Assembly: GCA_902581405.1 (NCBI GenBank)
Contig: CACHOJ010000003.1
Span: forward strand, 1-64,000
Direction: 5' to 3'
DNA from: an uncultured Pelagibacteraceae bacterium
GTDB lineage: Bacteria > Pseudomonadota > Alphaproteobacteria > Pelagibacterales > Pelagibacteraceae
Length of the DNA: 64,000 nt
The position numbers were made by a program, and so were the translations under genes. Of the stretch, positions 29,346 through 38,573 are shown in pieces (the first letter of the stretch is position 1; the number at the start of each line of letters is the position of its first letter). Under the pieces are notes generated by a model. The model did not search any database and was not told where the DNA came from. It saw nothing but the letters and a program-made list of their open reading frames with translations.

Positions 29346-30410
29346 ATGTATAAAAACTTTTTAAGATATGTAATTTCTGTATTGTTTTTTCTTGGCGTAA
29401 GCGGACAAGCTAATGCAGATTTTAAAGTTGGTTTTGTTTATGTTGGACCTACTGGGGATCATGGATGGACGTACCAACATGATGAGGGAAGAAAAGCAGT
29501 AGAGGCAGCTGGAATAAAAACTACTTATGTGGAAAGTGTACCAGAAGGTGCAGACGCAGAAAGAGTTATAAGACAGTTAGCACAATCTGGACATGATCTA
29601 ATTTTTACTACAAGCTTTGGGTATATGGATCCTACAAACAAAGTTGCTAAAGATTTTCCAAACGTAAAATTTGAGCATGCAACTGGATACAAAAGAGAAC
29701 ACTCAAATGTGTCCACGTATTCTGCAAGATTTTATGAAGGAAGAACTTTGTTAGGCCATATGGCAGGAAAGATGACAAAAACAAATGTTATTGGATATAT
29801 TGCCTCTTTCCCAATTCCTGAAGTTATAAGAGGAATTAATGCTATGACACTTGCTGCCCAAAAAGTAAATCCTGACATTAAAACAAAAATAGTTTGGGTA
29901 TTTACTTGGTATGATCCGGGTAAAGAGTCAGAAGCTGCTCAAGCTTTAATTGATCAAGGAGCAGATGTTATAATGCAACACACAGACAGTACTGCACCTG
30001 TTCAAGTAGCTGAAAAGGCTGGAGTTTGGTCATTTGGCCAAGCTAGTGATATGCAAAGATTTGCGCCAAAATCAATTCTAACGTCTATTATTGATGATTG
30101 GGCACCTTACTATGTAGAAAGATCTATCGCTGCAAGAGATGGCACATGGAAACAACAGGATACTTGGCATGGATTAAAAGAGGGAATGGTTGCTATGGCT
30201 CCATATAATTCAGCAATGGGAACTGATTTAGTTAAAGAGGTAGAACAACTTCAAAAAGACTTAGCATCTGGAAAAACCCATTCATTTACTGGTCCAATTT
30301 ATGATCAAAAAGGAAATATTCTTGTAGCTGAGGGTTCAGTGGCAGATGACGGAATGTTAGCTGGTATGAATGTTTATGTTAAAGGAGTAGAAGGAGATAT
30401 TCCGCAGTAA
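29346..30410 (+). CDS. BMP-family periplasmic substrate-binding protein
   Basis: The 354-residue protein has a cleavable signal peptide (SVLFFLGVSGQANA-DF). The mature two-lobed domain shows FVGPTGDHGWTY-type sequence (VYVGPTGDHGWTYQH), DLIFTTSFGYMD and DVIMQHTDSTAP, typical of BMP (basic membrane protein) lipoprotein-like binding proteins specific for nucleosides or purines. Here there is no lipobox, so it is soluble in the periplasm. Its 88-nt upstream gap and strong terminator suggest that it can be expressed at a higher level than the membrane parts. A purine-type phosphoribosyltransferase gene converges on it. Confidence 0.93.
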   Translation: MYKNFLRYVISVLFFLGVSGQANADFKVGFVYVGPTGDHGWTYQHDEGRKAVEAAGIKTTYVESVPEGADAERVIRQLAQSGHDLIFTTSFGYMDPTNKVAKDFPNVKFEHATGYKREHSNVSTYSARFYEGRTLLGHMAGKMTKTNVIGYIASFPIPEVIRGINAMTLAAQKVNPDIKTKIVWVFTWYDPGKESEAAQALIDQGADVIMQHTDSTAPVQVAEKAGVWSFGQASDMQRFAPKSILTSIIDDWAPYYVERSIAARDGTWKQQDTWHGLKEGMVAMAPYNSAMGTDLVKEVEQLQKDLASGKTHSFTGPIYDQKGNILVAEGSVADDGMLAGMNVYVKGVEGDIPQ

Positions 30411-30433
30411 TTTCTTTTTTAAAATTTAAATTT

Positions 30434-30462
30434 AAGGCCAGCTTAGTCTGGCCTTTTTTTTT
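30434..30462 (+). terminator. Intrinsic terminator of the BMP transporter genes
   Basis: AAGGCCAG (30434-30441) pairs with CTGGCCTT (30448-30455) around a 6-nt loop, followed by a T run to 30462. The run overlaps the stop codon of the leftward phosphoribosyltransferase gene; the opposite strand lacks a comparable T tract close to the stem apart from a few A/T bases. Confidence 0.93.
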
Positions 30463-30985
30463 ACTCAGAATGCTTTTTTTTTAAAGCTTCAATGTCCACT
30501 TCATCATAATACTCTGATGGTTGAACTATCCAAGGATCATTTTTTAATAAAATTGGACAAAAGTCAGGGGTAAAAGAAGATGATTTTTTTTTCCATAGAC
30601 ATGCCGTCTTTATCTCTTTAATATGATTTTTAATTGGATCGTATTCTTTCAACCAATCTATACTTTTATTTAATGTTAACCCTGTATCAGACAAATCGTC
30701 TACCAACAAAACTTTTTTAAAGTTTTCATTAGTTGCAATTGCGCTAATATCTCTGGCGAAGATAAGTTCTCCTTGTTTATTTTGAACAGTATCACCAGAG
30801 TAACTTTGGATAACAACATAAGCTGTTGGTAATTTAAAAATTCTGGACAAAATATCAATGATTGGCGCCGCACCTCTCATTATTCCAACTAGAACTGTTG
30901 GCTTATAATTCTTTTCAATTTCTAGAGCAAGTTTTTCAACAGCAGTTTTGTATTCTTCATAAGTAATAATTAATTTATCAGCCAT
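30461..30985 (-). CDS. Purine-type phosphoribosyltransferase
   Basis: The 174-residue protein has the type I PRTase fold. The PRPP-binding loop is VLLVDDLSDTGLTL, an upstream VGIMRGAAPI loop resembles the PPi-binding loop, and QSYSGD resembles the flexible hood loop. It is closest by eye to hypoxanthine/xanthine-guanine enzymes that return free purine bases to nucleotides using PRPP. Convergence on the BMP-type importer supports a salvage role for imported purines, but the base specificity cannot be read from the sequence. Confidence 0.83.
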   Translation of the reverse strand: MADKLIITYEEYKTAVEKLALEIEKNYKPTVLVGIMRGAAPIIDILSRIFKLPTAYVVIQSYSGDTVQNKQGELIFARDISAIATNENFKKVLLVDDLSDTGLTLNKSIDWLKEYDPIKNHIKEIKTACLWKKKSSSFTPDFCPILLKNDPWIVQPSEYYDEVDIEALKKKHSE

Positions 30986-31028
30986 TGAAATTTGGTATCA
31001 TAAATAAAAATATTAAAAAAGGATAAAT

Positions 31029-31331
31029 ATGAAAACTTATTGGATAAGTCTATACTTAGATATCTCAAACAAGGATAATCTAAAAAAATATGGAGAAAAA
31101 GCTATTCCTGTAATAAAAAGTTATGGGGGAAAACCAATTGTAAGAGGTGGAAGATTAAAATCATTTAGTGACATAAACATTGTTCGAACTGTTATTTGGG
31201 AGTTTCCAAGTTATAATGATGCAATATCCTGCCATGAGTCAACTGATTATAAATCTGCATGGTCTTATGCTGAGGGCACTACCAAAAGAATTATGTTCAT
31301 TGTTGAAGGAGTAGATCAAGAACAGATTTGA
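31029..31331 (+). CDS. DUF1330 family protein (first of a tandem pair)
   Basis: The 100-residue protein is a ferredoxin-like alpha+beta barrel of the dimeric DUF1330 family. The pattern YWISLYLDISNKDNLKKY, then GGKPIVRGGRL and VIWEFPSYNDAI, followed by a W/Y-containing last helix, is typical. A function in small-molecule binding or isomerisation is assumed for the family, not established. AAGGATAAAT precedes the ATG. The next gene encodes a paralogue 41 nt downstream. Confidence 0.88.
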   Translation: MKTYWISLYLDISNKDNLKKYGEKAIPVIKSYGGKPIVRGGRLKSFSDINIVRTVIWEFPSYNDAISCHESTDYKSAWSYAEGTTKRIMFIVEGVDQEQI

Positions 31332-31372
31332 TAATGTAAATTTTGAAGATATAATTATATAAAAGGAGAATT

Positions 31373-31660
31373 ATGAAAGGTTACGTTGTATGCATGTGGG
31401 AAAAAATCAATAGTGAGGAGAAACTAAAGGAGTATGCACTAAAAGCTACATCTGCTGCGGAAAAATACTCAGGCAAATTTTTAATTAGAGGTGGAAGAAA
31501 TAGAACAAATGAAGGAATAAACTCTCCAAGAACTACCGTTCTTGAGTTTCCAAATTATCATACAGCGATTGAATTTTACGATTCCCCCGAATATCAGGAA
31601 GCGCTCGAGGTTATTAGGGGCCATGCTGTAAGACATCATCAGATAGTTGAAGGTAGTTAA
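31373..31660 (+). CDS. DUF1330 family protein (second of a tandem pair)
   Basis: The 95-residue protein has MKGYVVCMWEKINSEEKLKEY, GKFLIRGGRN and VLEFPNYHTAIEFYDSPEYQ, a closer match to the canonical DUF1330 consensus than its upstream neighbour. The two share the GGK-x-x-x-RGGR and EFP-x-Y core but are clearly diverged elsewhere, so the duplication is old. AAAAGGAGAATT gives a good ribosome site. The 3' end overlaps the convergent glycosylase gene by 4 nt. Confidence 0.9.
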   Translation: MKGYVVCMWEKINSEEKLKEYALKATSAAEKYSGKFLIRGGRNRTNEGINSPRTTVLEFPNYHTAIEFYDSPEYQEALEVIRGHAVRHHQIVEGS

Positions 31661-32280
31661 TATTGTACAGGTTCATCATCAATAGAACGCCATAAATACC
31701 AAGTGGCAACTGAACAATAAGGTGAAAATCTCTTTTTCAAACGATTTACATAACTCATAGGTGGTAAGTAGTTTTTTTTATAGTTATTAGAAATTGCTCT
31801 AAGCAAACCAATATCCTGAACTGGCCAGATGTTAGACCTATTATAAGTAAATAGTAATATCATTTCTGCAGACCATCTACCTATTTGTCTTAATTCCGAC
31901 AAATAAAGAATTGCTTCTTCATCACTCATTGTTTTAATAACTCTTGGATTAAAAGTTTTATTAATAAATTTTTTTGCTAACTCTTTTATACCTCTTACTT
32001 TTTGTCTACTTAAACCACATTTTTTTAATCTATTTGAAGTAATACTATTTACTACTTTTGGATTTATCTTTCCTTTACACTCAGTTTTAAACTTTAAAAA
32101 AACTGAGTTAGCAGCAGCTACACTAATTTGTTGACCAATTATACTTTTGCACAACGATAAAAAAATATCTCTCCTTGAAGTTAAAGTCTTATCCTTATAC
32201 TTTAATATAAGTTTCTTCATAATTTTATCTTTTGAAAGATACTTAATTGCTTTGGACCAATATTTAGGTTGATTACTCAT
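31657..32280 (-). CDS. AlkA-type DNA-3-methyladenine glycosylase (HhH-GPD family)
   Basis: This base-excision enzyme removes alkylated purines from DNA. The 207-residue protein contains the helix-hairpin-helix LSELRQIGRWSAEMILLF followed by the catalytic Asp in WPVQDIGLLRAI, the HhH-GPD pattern without an iron-sulfur cluster loop. SLCKSIIGQQISVAAANSVF near residue 50 is the usual DNA-contact region. It lacks the N-terminal AlkA domain of E. coli, as do many short homologues. It overlaps the transporter gene upstream by 8 nt. Confidence 0.88.
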   Translation of the reverse strand: MSNQPKYWSKAIKYLSKDKIMKKLILKYKDKTLTSRRDIFLSLCKSIIGQQISVAAANSVFLKFKTECKGKINPKVVNSITSNRLKKCGLSRQKVRGIKELAKKFINKTFNPRVIKTMSDEEAILYLSELRQIGRWSAEMILLFTYNRSNIWPVQDIGLLRAISNNYKKNYLPPMSYVNRLKKRFSPYCSVATWYLWRSIDDEPVQY

Positions 32281-33154
32281 TTTTAAAAATTAAGTTTGGT
32301 TTTTTTAAATATATTTCTCTTCTAAATATTATGATCGAAGATAAAATTACTAATGCAGCGCCAATTAAGGTCTTATATGATGGTATTTCATTCCAAACGA
32401 AATATCCAAAGAAAATAGCAAAAACTAAACTTAGGTATTTTAACGGTGAGACCAAAGAAACTTCTGAAAGTTTATATGATTGACCTAAAAGTAAATTTGC
32501 TACACCGCCAAGCAAACCGATCATACACAATAATATAAAATCAAAAAAAGTTGGCATAACCCAACCAAATGGAACAGTAAGTAGTCCTAAAATTGATATT
32601 GCAATCGAGAAGTAAAATGAAATTAACCAGACAGGTTCTGAAGTAGACAGCTGTCTTATTGCAATAGCCACATAAGACATTCCTAAACAAAAAATAATTG
32701 GATAAATATAATTAAAATTTAAAGATGAAATTCCAGGTTGAGCAATAATTATTACACCTATAAATCCAATAAAGACTGCCAACCATCTATATTTACCAAT
32801 TTTTTCTGATAAAAAATATATCGACATTATTGTTGCAAATATTGGTGCTGCAAAAGAAATACTCACTACAGTGGCTAAAGGTAGGTTTCTTAGAGCAATA
32901 AATATGGACACTATTGCTATTAAACCAGCCATGCATCTTGCAAAATGTAGTTTAGGTCGATCTGTTTTATAAAAATTTTTATAATTTTCTTTTGGTATTA
33001 AAAAAAGTATGGGTATTAAACCACAAAAACCTCTGAAAAAAAGTACTTCTCCGACTGGGTAAGTTTCAGACCATTTTACAAGTACATCCATCATTGAGAA
33101 TGCACAAACTGATAGAACCATGTACAAAAAGCCTAATTGATTTTTAGATAACAT
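32273..33154 (-). CDS. DMT-superfamily (EamA) transporter
   Basis: The 293-residue protein has ten hydrophobic segments arranged as two EamA repeats. The first contains MMDVLVKWSETYPVGEVLFFRG and the LRNLPLATVVSISFAAPIFAT region, and the second ends EIPSYKTLIGAALVILSS. This is the drug/metabolite exporter fold; some close relatives import S-adenosylmethionine or export amino acids. The substrate is unknown. It is divergent from msrA with a 34-nt gap and overlaps the glycosylase gene. Confidence 0.88.
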   Translation of the reverse strand: MLSKNQLGFLYMVLSVCAFSMMDVLVKWSETYPVGEVLFFRGFCGLIPILFLIPKENYKNFYKTDRPKLHFARCMAGLIAIVSIFIALRNLPLATVVSISFAAPIFATIMSIYFLSEKIGKYRWLAVFIGFIGVIIIAQPGISSLNFNYIYPIIFCLGMSYVAIAIRQLSTSEPVWLISFYFSIAISILGLLTVPFGWVMPTFFDFILLCMIGLLGGVANLLLGQSYKLSEVSLVSPLKYLSLVFAIFFGYFVWNEIPSYKTLIGAALVILSSIIIFRREIYLKKPNLIFKNE

Positions 33155-33188
33155 GGATTTAATTATATAATTATTATAGCATTAATCT

Positions 33189-33632
33189 ATGGAAATAGCA
33201 GTTTTAGCCTTGGGTTGTTTTTGGGGTCCAGAAAAAAAATATGGACAACTAGAAGGCGTTTACAGAACTGAGGTTGGATACTGCGGAGGTAATAGCCCGA
33301 ATACAAATTACAGAGAGGTTTGCACCGGAACAACAAATCATGCAGAAGCTGTAAAACTTGAATTTGATCCCAAAGTAATTTCTTATGAGGAAATTGTAAA
33401 AAAATTCTTTGAATTTCATGATCCAACAACATTGAATTCTCAAGGACCTGATTTTGGCACACAATACAGAAGTGAAATATTCTATCTTAACGATGAACAA
33501 AAGATAATTGCTGAAAAAGTTATAAATGAAGAAAATGTGAGGCTATCTGGAAGGGTAGTTACCAAACTTTCTGAGTTAAAAAATTACTGTGCTGCAGAGG
33601 AATATCATCAGAAGTATCTAGAAAAAAGATAG
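33189..33632 (+). CDS. msrA: Peptide methionine sulfoxide reductase MsrA
   Basis: MsrA repairs oxidised methionine (S-sulfoxide). The catalytic motif GCFWGPEK is near the N-terminus, followed by GVYRTEVGYCGG (GY-x-GG), HAEAVKLEFDP, and LNSQGPDFGTQYRS, all diagnostic. At 147 residues it is a short form lacking the N-terminal extension of many bacterial enzymes. Extra cysteines at TEVGYCGG and ELKNYCAAEEYHQ could serve as resolving residues. The next gene, a sulfurtransferase, starts 1 nt after the stop. Confidence 0.95.
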   Translation: MEIAVLALGCFWGPEKKYGQLEGVYRTEVGYCGGNSPNTNYREVCTGTTNHAEAVKLEFDPKVISYEEIVKKFFEFHDPTTLNSQGPDFGTQYRSEIFYLNDEQKIIAEKVINEENVRLSGRVVTKLSELKNYCAAEEYHQKYLEKR

Positions 33633-33633
33633 A

Positions 33634-34449
33634 ATGTCACTTGTCTCATCTGATTGGTTAGAAAAAAATTTAAATAATGTAAAAATTATAGACTGTTCTT
33701 GGCACATGCCAGGGATAAATAGAAATCCATATGAAGAATATTTGAGTATACATATTCCAGGAGCAATATTTTTTGACTTAGATAAAAATTCAGAACAGAA
33801 AACTGATTTACCTCACATGCTTCCAACAAGAGAAAAATGGGAGGAAATTTTATCTTCTTTAGGCATCTCAAATAATGATAGAATAGTAGTTTATGATAAT
33901 TCAGATGTGGTGAGTTCATGTAGAGGTTGGTATAATTTTATTTATTTTGGTCATGATAAAGATCTAGTCAGTGTTTTAGATGGTGGCTTAAAAAAATGGA
34001 TAATAGAAAAAAAAATGACAACCAATAAAAAAACAAATATTTTAAAGTCGAAATATATAGCTAGAGAAAACAAACATCTTGTTAAAAATATTAACGAAAT
34101 CAATGACAACATAAAAACAGAAAATTTTAAAGTTATTGATGCAAGAAGTAAGGAAAGATTTAGTGGAACTGCACCAGATCCAAGGAAAAATGTTAGGAGT
34201 GGATCTATACCAAATTCTCTATGTCTTCCATATAAAGAAGTTATCAACTCTAGGGACAATACGTTTAAAAATAGATCTGAAATTTCAAAAAAATTCGACG
34301 AAATAATTGATTCTAATGATAACAACAGAGTTTTTTCATGCGGTTCTGGTATTACTGCTTGTGTTTTAAGTCTTGCATATTCCCTAGTAAATAATACATA
34401 TTCTCCTACAGTTTATGATGGATCGTGGGCTGAATATGGAAAATTGTAG
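33634..34449 (+). CDS. sseA: Thiosulfate/3-mercaptopyruvate sulfurtransferase (two rhodanese domains)
   Basis: The 271-residue protein has an inactive N-terminal rhodanese domain (about 1-130; HIPGAIFFDLDKNSE) and a catalytic C-terminal one (about 150-271) with the active-site loop CGSGITA, the version associated with 3-mercaptopyruvate rather than thiosulfate. IDARSKERFSGTAPDPR is also conserved. It probably handles sulfane sulfur in the cytosol, since no signal peptide is seen. It directly follows msrA, so the two sulfur-redox genes are likely co-expressed. Confidence 0.92.
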   Translation: MSLVSSDWLEKNLNNVKIIDCSWHMPGINRNPYEEYLSIHIPGAIFFDLDKNSEQKTDLPHMLPTREKWEEILSSLGISNNDRIVVYDNSDVVSSCRGWYNFIYFGHDKDLVSVLDGGLKKWIIEKKMTTNKKTNILKSKYIARENKHLVKNINEINDNIKTENFKVIDARSKERFSGTAPDPRKNVRSGSIPNSLCLPYKEVINSRDNTFKNRSEISKKFDEIIDSNDNNRVFSCGSGITACVLSLAYSLVNNTYSPTVYDGSWAEYGKL

Positions 34450-34452
34450 AAT

Positions 34453-35454
34453 ATGAAAAGATCAACAAAAGTAACTACTATAATTGTAATATTTTTTATA
34501 ATTATCGCTGGTGTAATCATTGCAAGAACAATGATTGGCAATCACTTTAAAAAAAAATTTAGCAAAAGACCCCCACCAGGAATAATAGTTAAAACTGTTG
34601 AAGAAAGAAAATTCCAAAATATAATTGAAACTTTTGGAACAGCTGTTCCAATAAAAGTTCAGTCTTACAATATAGAAAAGTATGAAATTATAGAGGAGAT
34701 AAAATATAACACTAAAGTAAAAGCTGGAGATATTGTAGCAAAATTAAAAAGTAGAACCATTAGAGCACCTTTTGATGGTGTAATAGGGAAAAGAAACTTT
34801 TCAGACGATATAAATGTTTCCGAAAGCTCAGTTGTAATTGATATTGAAGATGCATCCTTTTTATTTATTGATGTTGACGTGCCCGAAATATTCGCACCCT
34901 TTGTTAAAAAAGGATTAGGTGTTGATGTAAGATTTTCTGGAAATAAAGAAAAAATATATAAAGGTAGTGTAGATTCAATTGCAAGTAAAATCGATGTAAG
35001 TAATAGATCTCTTAGACTTAGAGTTAAACTTCAAAACTCAAATTCTGAAATCTTGCCTGGCGCATTAATGGAAGTTACTATCAAATATAATGAGAGAGAT
35101 TCTTTAGGAATTCCTGATACAAGTGTAATCTTGGAAGGTAATAAAGTTTATATCTATAAAGTAGACGACAAAAACGTTACTAATAGAGTAGAAGTTATAG
35201 TTGGCAATAGAAGCCAAGGATATCTTGAAGTCAAATCTGGATTAAATAAAGGCGATATAGTTGTTGCAGAGGGTCTAAAAAAAGTAAGACCAAATGGCAA
35301 AATTAAACCTATAAAAGATGGAGCTAAAAAAAGTAAATCCGATTGGGGTAAAAAAGCAAAATCCAAAGATATAGAGACAAAAAAAGGTAAGTTTGACTGG
35401 ATCAAGAATTTATTTGGTAAATCAGGATCAGAAAAAAAAGAAGATAAAAAATAA
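34453..35454 (+). CDS. RND efflux adaptor (membrane fusion protein) lacking the alpha-hairpin
   Basis: The 333-residue protein has an N-terminal membrane anchor (about 5-25), a split lipoyl/biotinyl domain, a beta-barrel domain and a membrane-proximal domain with SLGIPDTSVI and GLNKGDIVVAEGLKKV. The first lipoyl half (KVKAGDIVAKL, residues about 89-98) is joined to the second (TIRAPFDGVIG, from about 102) by only a few residues, where typical adaptors have a long helical hairpin that reaches TolC. A Lys/Ser-rich tail (about 290-333) is also unusual. It sits 8 nt before the RND pump gene. Confidence 0.88.
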   Translation: MKRSTKVTTIIVIFFIIIAGVIIARTMIGNHFKKKFSKRPPPGIIVKTVEERKFQNIIETFGTAVPIKVQSYNIEKYEIIEEIKYNTKVKAGDIVAKLKSRTIRAPFDGVIGKRNFSDDINVSESSVVIDIEDASFLFIDVDVPEIFAPFVKKGLGVDVRFSGNKEKIYKGSVDSIASKIDVSNRSLRLRVKLQNSNSEILPGALMEVTIKYNERDSLGIPDTSVILEGNKVYIYKVDDKNVTNRVEVIVGNRSQGYLEVKSGLNKGDIVVAEGLKKVRPNGKIKPIKDGAKKSKSDWGKKAKSKDIETKKGKFDWIKNLFGKSGSEKKEDKK

Positions 35455-35462
35455 ATAATTAA

Positions 35463-38400
35463 ATGTATTTAACTGATGTAAGTATTAGAAGACCGGCATT
35501 ATCATGGGTGTTATCTTTAATATTGGTTGTTTTTGGTACTTTTGTTTTTTCAAAGTTACCTGTTAGAGAACTTCCATCCGGTTTGCAACCACCCGTAGTT
35601 CAAGTTCAAGTGGAATATGCCTCAGCTTCAGCTCCTATTGTTGATGAAGAAGTAACACAGGTAATTGAAGAAGTAATTGGTGGAGCAGAGGGTATAAAAA
35701 ATATTGATGCAAAATCAGAGAATGGAAAAAGCACAATAAATATAGAGTTCGATACAGATATTGATCTTGATAATGCCGCAAACGATGTGAGAGAAAGAGT
35801 TGCTAGAATTGTTGGAAGACTTCCCTCAGAGGCAGATGCACCTAGAATACTTAAACAATCTGCAGGTTTTACAACAACAATGTGGCTGGCGTTGTCCTCA
35901 GAAACCTGGACAGACCTTGAACTTGGAGATTACGCAGAAAGATATTTAGTTGATCAGTTTTCAAGCATTAAAAATGTTGGTCGAATAAGAACAGGTGGAC
36001 TGAGAGAACTTAGTATAAGGGTATGGATAGATCCAATCAAGCTGGCAGCAAATAATCTAACAATACAAGAAGTTGAGAGATCACTCAGAAATGAAAATGT
36101 GAGATTGCCAGCTGGCACATTAGAGGCAGAAAATATTGATCTTACAATTAATATTGATAAATCCTATAATGACTTAGAAAAACTTAAACAACTTCCAATT
36201 AAGAAGGCTAAAGATAATATTGTAAGATTATCTGATGTTGCAAATTTAGAATTAGGTCCAGTAACTGAAAAAGTTTTATTTAGAGCCCAAAGTAAAGGAG
36301 CTTTAAATTTAAAAACAATGGGAATAGGTATTTATGCAAGGAGTGGCGCATCCACTGTAGAACTTTCCAAAGATATCAAGAGGAAAATTGAAGAAGTTAG
36401 GAAAACTTTACCAGGAGATTTAAATTTAGAAATAGCATTCAATAGAGCAACTTATATTGGCGAGGCAATTAATGAGGTTTATAAAACATTAATTATTGCA
36501 TTTATATTAGTTGTAATCATAATTTATTTATTTTTAGGAAACCTTAAAGCTGTAATAGTCCCTGCCATTGCTCTACCAGTGAGTTTGATTGCAACCTTTT
36601 TAGGTCTATATATATTTGATTTATCAATAAATATATTTGTCTTATTAAGTTTTATTTTAGCAATAGGAATTATAACAGACGATTCTGTTATTATGACTGA
36701 TGCTATATATAGAAGAATCGAAAATGGTGAAACACCGTTAGTAGCAGCGTACAAGGGTTCAAAACAAATTACTTTTGCTATTATCGCAACAACTCTTATA
36801 TTAGTGGCTGTTTTTTTACCTTTAATATTCATCGAGGGAATTGCAGGAACTTTATTTAAAGAGACCGCTATTGCCTTATCATTTGCAATAGTTGTTTCAT
36901 CGTTTGTTGCATTAACACTCTCACCAATGCTTGGAAGTAAGTTTCTTGACAAAAAGAAAAAATCAAATTTCTTAACCAAAAGATTTGATAAATTTTTTCA
37001 AGGTTTTTTAAATTTTTATTCAGAAACTTTGGTATTTTGGATCAATAGAAAAAAAACAATTGTAACATTTATTGTTTTAATCGTTATTGGCTCAGCTGCT
37101 TTATATAATTATACAAAAAAGGAACTATTACCAATGGAAGATAGAGGTGTGTATTTGGTAATTGGTTTTACAGATGAGGGTAGTTCTTTTCAGTACACAA
37201 AAAAAAGAGCCGAAGATGTGGAAAAAAGACTGATACCATTGCTAGATAAAGAAAATAGCCCATACAATAGATTTCTTATGATTGTACCAGGATTTGGCTC
37301 TGAGAATAGTTTTTTGATCATTTCACTTTTAGACAATTGGAAAAATAGAAAACAAAGCTCCCAAACAATCATGAGACAAGCCATAGGTAAAATTGTAACT
37401 GTACCTCAAACATTAGCATTTCCTATATCCCCTCAGTCTATAAGAGTTTCAAGTTACAACAAACCTGTTCAAATGGTTATTTACGGAAATACTTACGAAG
37501 AGCTAGAACAAATTCAAACTCAAGTTATTAGAATGCTTAGGAAAAACAGAAATTTATCAAGATTAGAATCTGATTACAGTAGAAATAAACCAGAAGTAAA
37601 TATAAAGATTAATAAAATAAAAGCAAAAGACTTAGGGATATCTGCAGAAGCAATTGGACAAACACTAGAGACTTTATATGGTGGCAAAACAGTTACAAAA
37701 TTTAATAAACTTGGTAAAGAATATCCTATAATTTTACAACAATACTTAGAGGATAGAAAAGATAAGGAAAGTTTAAGTAAAATCTTTGTTAGATCAGAAA
37801 AAACTGGTAACTTGGTTTCTCTTTCAAATTTAGTAGAATTCAATGAAAAGGGAACTGCGAGTAAGTTATCAAGATACAATAGGCAAAGAGCTGTCACGAT
37901 ATCTGCAAATATTAGTGAAGGATATACTTTAGCTGAAGCAATTAAATATCTTGAAGAAACAATGTCTAAAGTTGCGCCCGACAAACAAATTACTTGGAAG
38001 GGTAAATCAGAGGAATTAAAAGAAACAAGTAACGAACTTTACATAATATTTGCCTTAGCTTTGTTAACTGCTTACCTTGTTATGTCTGCAACCTTTAATT
38101 CTTTTATTCATCCATTTATAATTATTTTAACTGTTCCACTGGCAGTATTTGGTGGTTTGGTATTCATATTATTTTTAAATTCGTCAATAAATATTTTCTC
38201 ACAAATTGCGCTGGTTATCCTCATAGGAATTTCAACAAAGAATAGTATTCTTATAGTTGATTATGCAAATCAATTAAGAACCAAAGGTAAAGATATTGAG
38301 AAAGCTGTAAAAGAAGCTTGCAGTTTAAGATTTAGACCAATAATTATGACTTCATTAAGTACTATGATAGCAATGTTACCGCTTGTTATTGGAAATATTG

Positions 38401-38573
38401 GACCTGGAGCAGGAGAAGGTTCTAGACTTGCAGTTGGTGCAACAATACTTGGTGGAATGATAATTTCTACGTTCTTTACTTTATATGTGACACCAACAAT
38501 GTATTTAACTCTTGCTAAAAATACAAAGAGAATTGACGCTGTTGATATAGAGCTGAAAAAACAGCTAAATTAG
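35463..38573 (+). CDS. RND-family efflux permease (AcrB/MexB-like)
   Basis: The 1036-residue protein has the full RND plan: TM1, a large periplasmic loop, TM2-6, a second loop, and TM8-12. The TM4 proton-relay Asp pair is present (GIITDDSVIMTDA), as is the TM10 Lys (GISTKNSILIVDYA). The N-terminus YLTDVSIRRPALSWVLSL matches the family. With the adaptor just upstream it forms an efflux pair; no outer-membrane TolC gene is in the window. The substrate could be lipids, drugs or metabolites. The 3' end overlaps the convergent lipoprotein gene by 4 nt. Confidence 0.95.
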   Translation: MYLTDVSIRRPALSWVLSLILVVFGTFVFSKLPVRELPSGLQPPVVQVQVEYASASAPIVDEEVTQVIEEVIGGAEGIKNIDAKSENGKSTINIEFDTDIDLDNAANDVRERVARIVGRLPSEADAPRILKQSAGFTTTMWLALSSETWTDLELGDYAERYLVDQFSSIKNVGRIRTGGLRELSIRVWIDPIKLAANNLTIQEVERSLRNENVRLPAGTLEAENIDLTINIDKSYNDLEKLKQLPIKKAKDNIVRLSDVANLELGPVTEKVLFRAQSKGALNLKTMGIGIYARSGASTVELSKDIKRKIEEVRKTLPGDLNLEIAFNRATYIGEAINEVYKTLIIAFILVVIIIYLFLGNLKAVIVPAIALPVSLIATFLGLYIFDLSINIFVLLSFILAIGIITDDSVIMTDAIYRRIENGETPLVAAYKGSKQITFAIIATTLILVAVFLPLIFIEGIAGTLFKETAIALSFAIVVSSFVALTLSPMLGSKFLDKKKKSNFLTKRFDKFFQGFLNFYSETLVFWINRKKTIVTFIVLIVIGSAALYNYTKKELLPMEDRGVYLVIGFTDEGSSFQYTKKRAEDVEKRLIPLLDKENSPYNRFLMIVPGFGSENSFLIISLLDNWKNRKQSSQTIMRQAIGKIVTVPQTLAFPISPQSIRVSSYNKPVQMVIYGNTYEELEQIQTQVIRMLRKNRNLSRLESDYSRNKPEVNIKINKIKAKDLGISAEAIGQTLETLYGGKTVTKFNKLGKEYPIILQQYLEDRKDKESLSKIFVRSEKTGNLVSLSNLVEFNEKGTASKLSRYNRQRAVTISANISEGYTLAEAIKYLEETMSKVAPDKQITWKGKSEELKETSNELYIIFALALLTAYLVMSATFNSFIHPFIIILTVPLAVFGGLVFILFLNSSINIFSQIALVILIGISTKNSILIVDYANQLRTKGKDIEKAVKEACSLRFRPIIMTSLSTMIAMLPLVIGNIGPGAGEGSRLAVGATILGGMIISTFFTLYVTPTMYLTLAKNTKRIDAVDIELKKQLN

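Noticed and set aside
36524..36979. 151-codon frame antisense to the RND pump
   Set aside because: It runs opposite conserved TM4-TM6 codons and carries no recognisable features.
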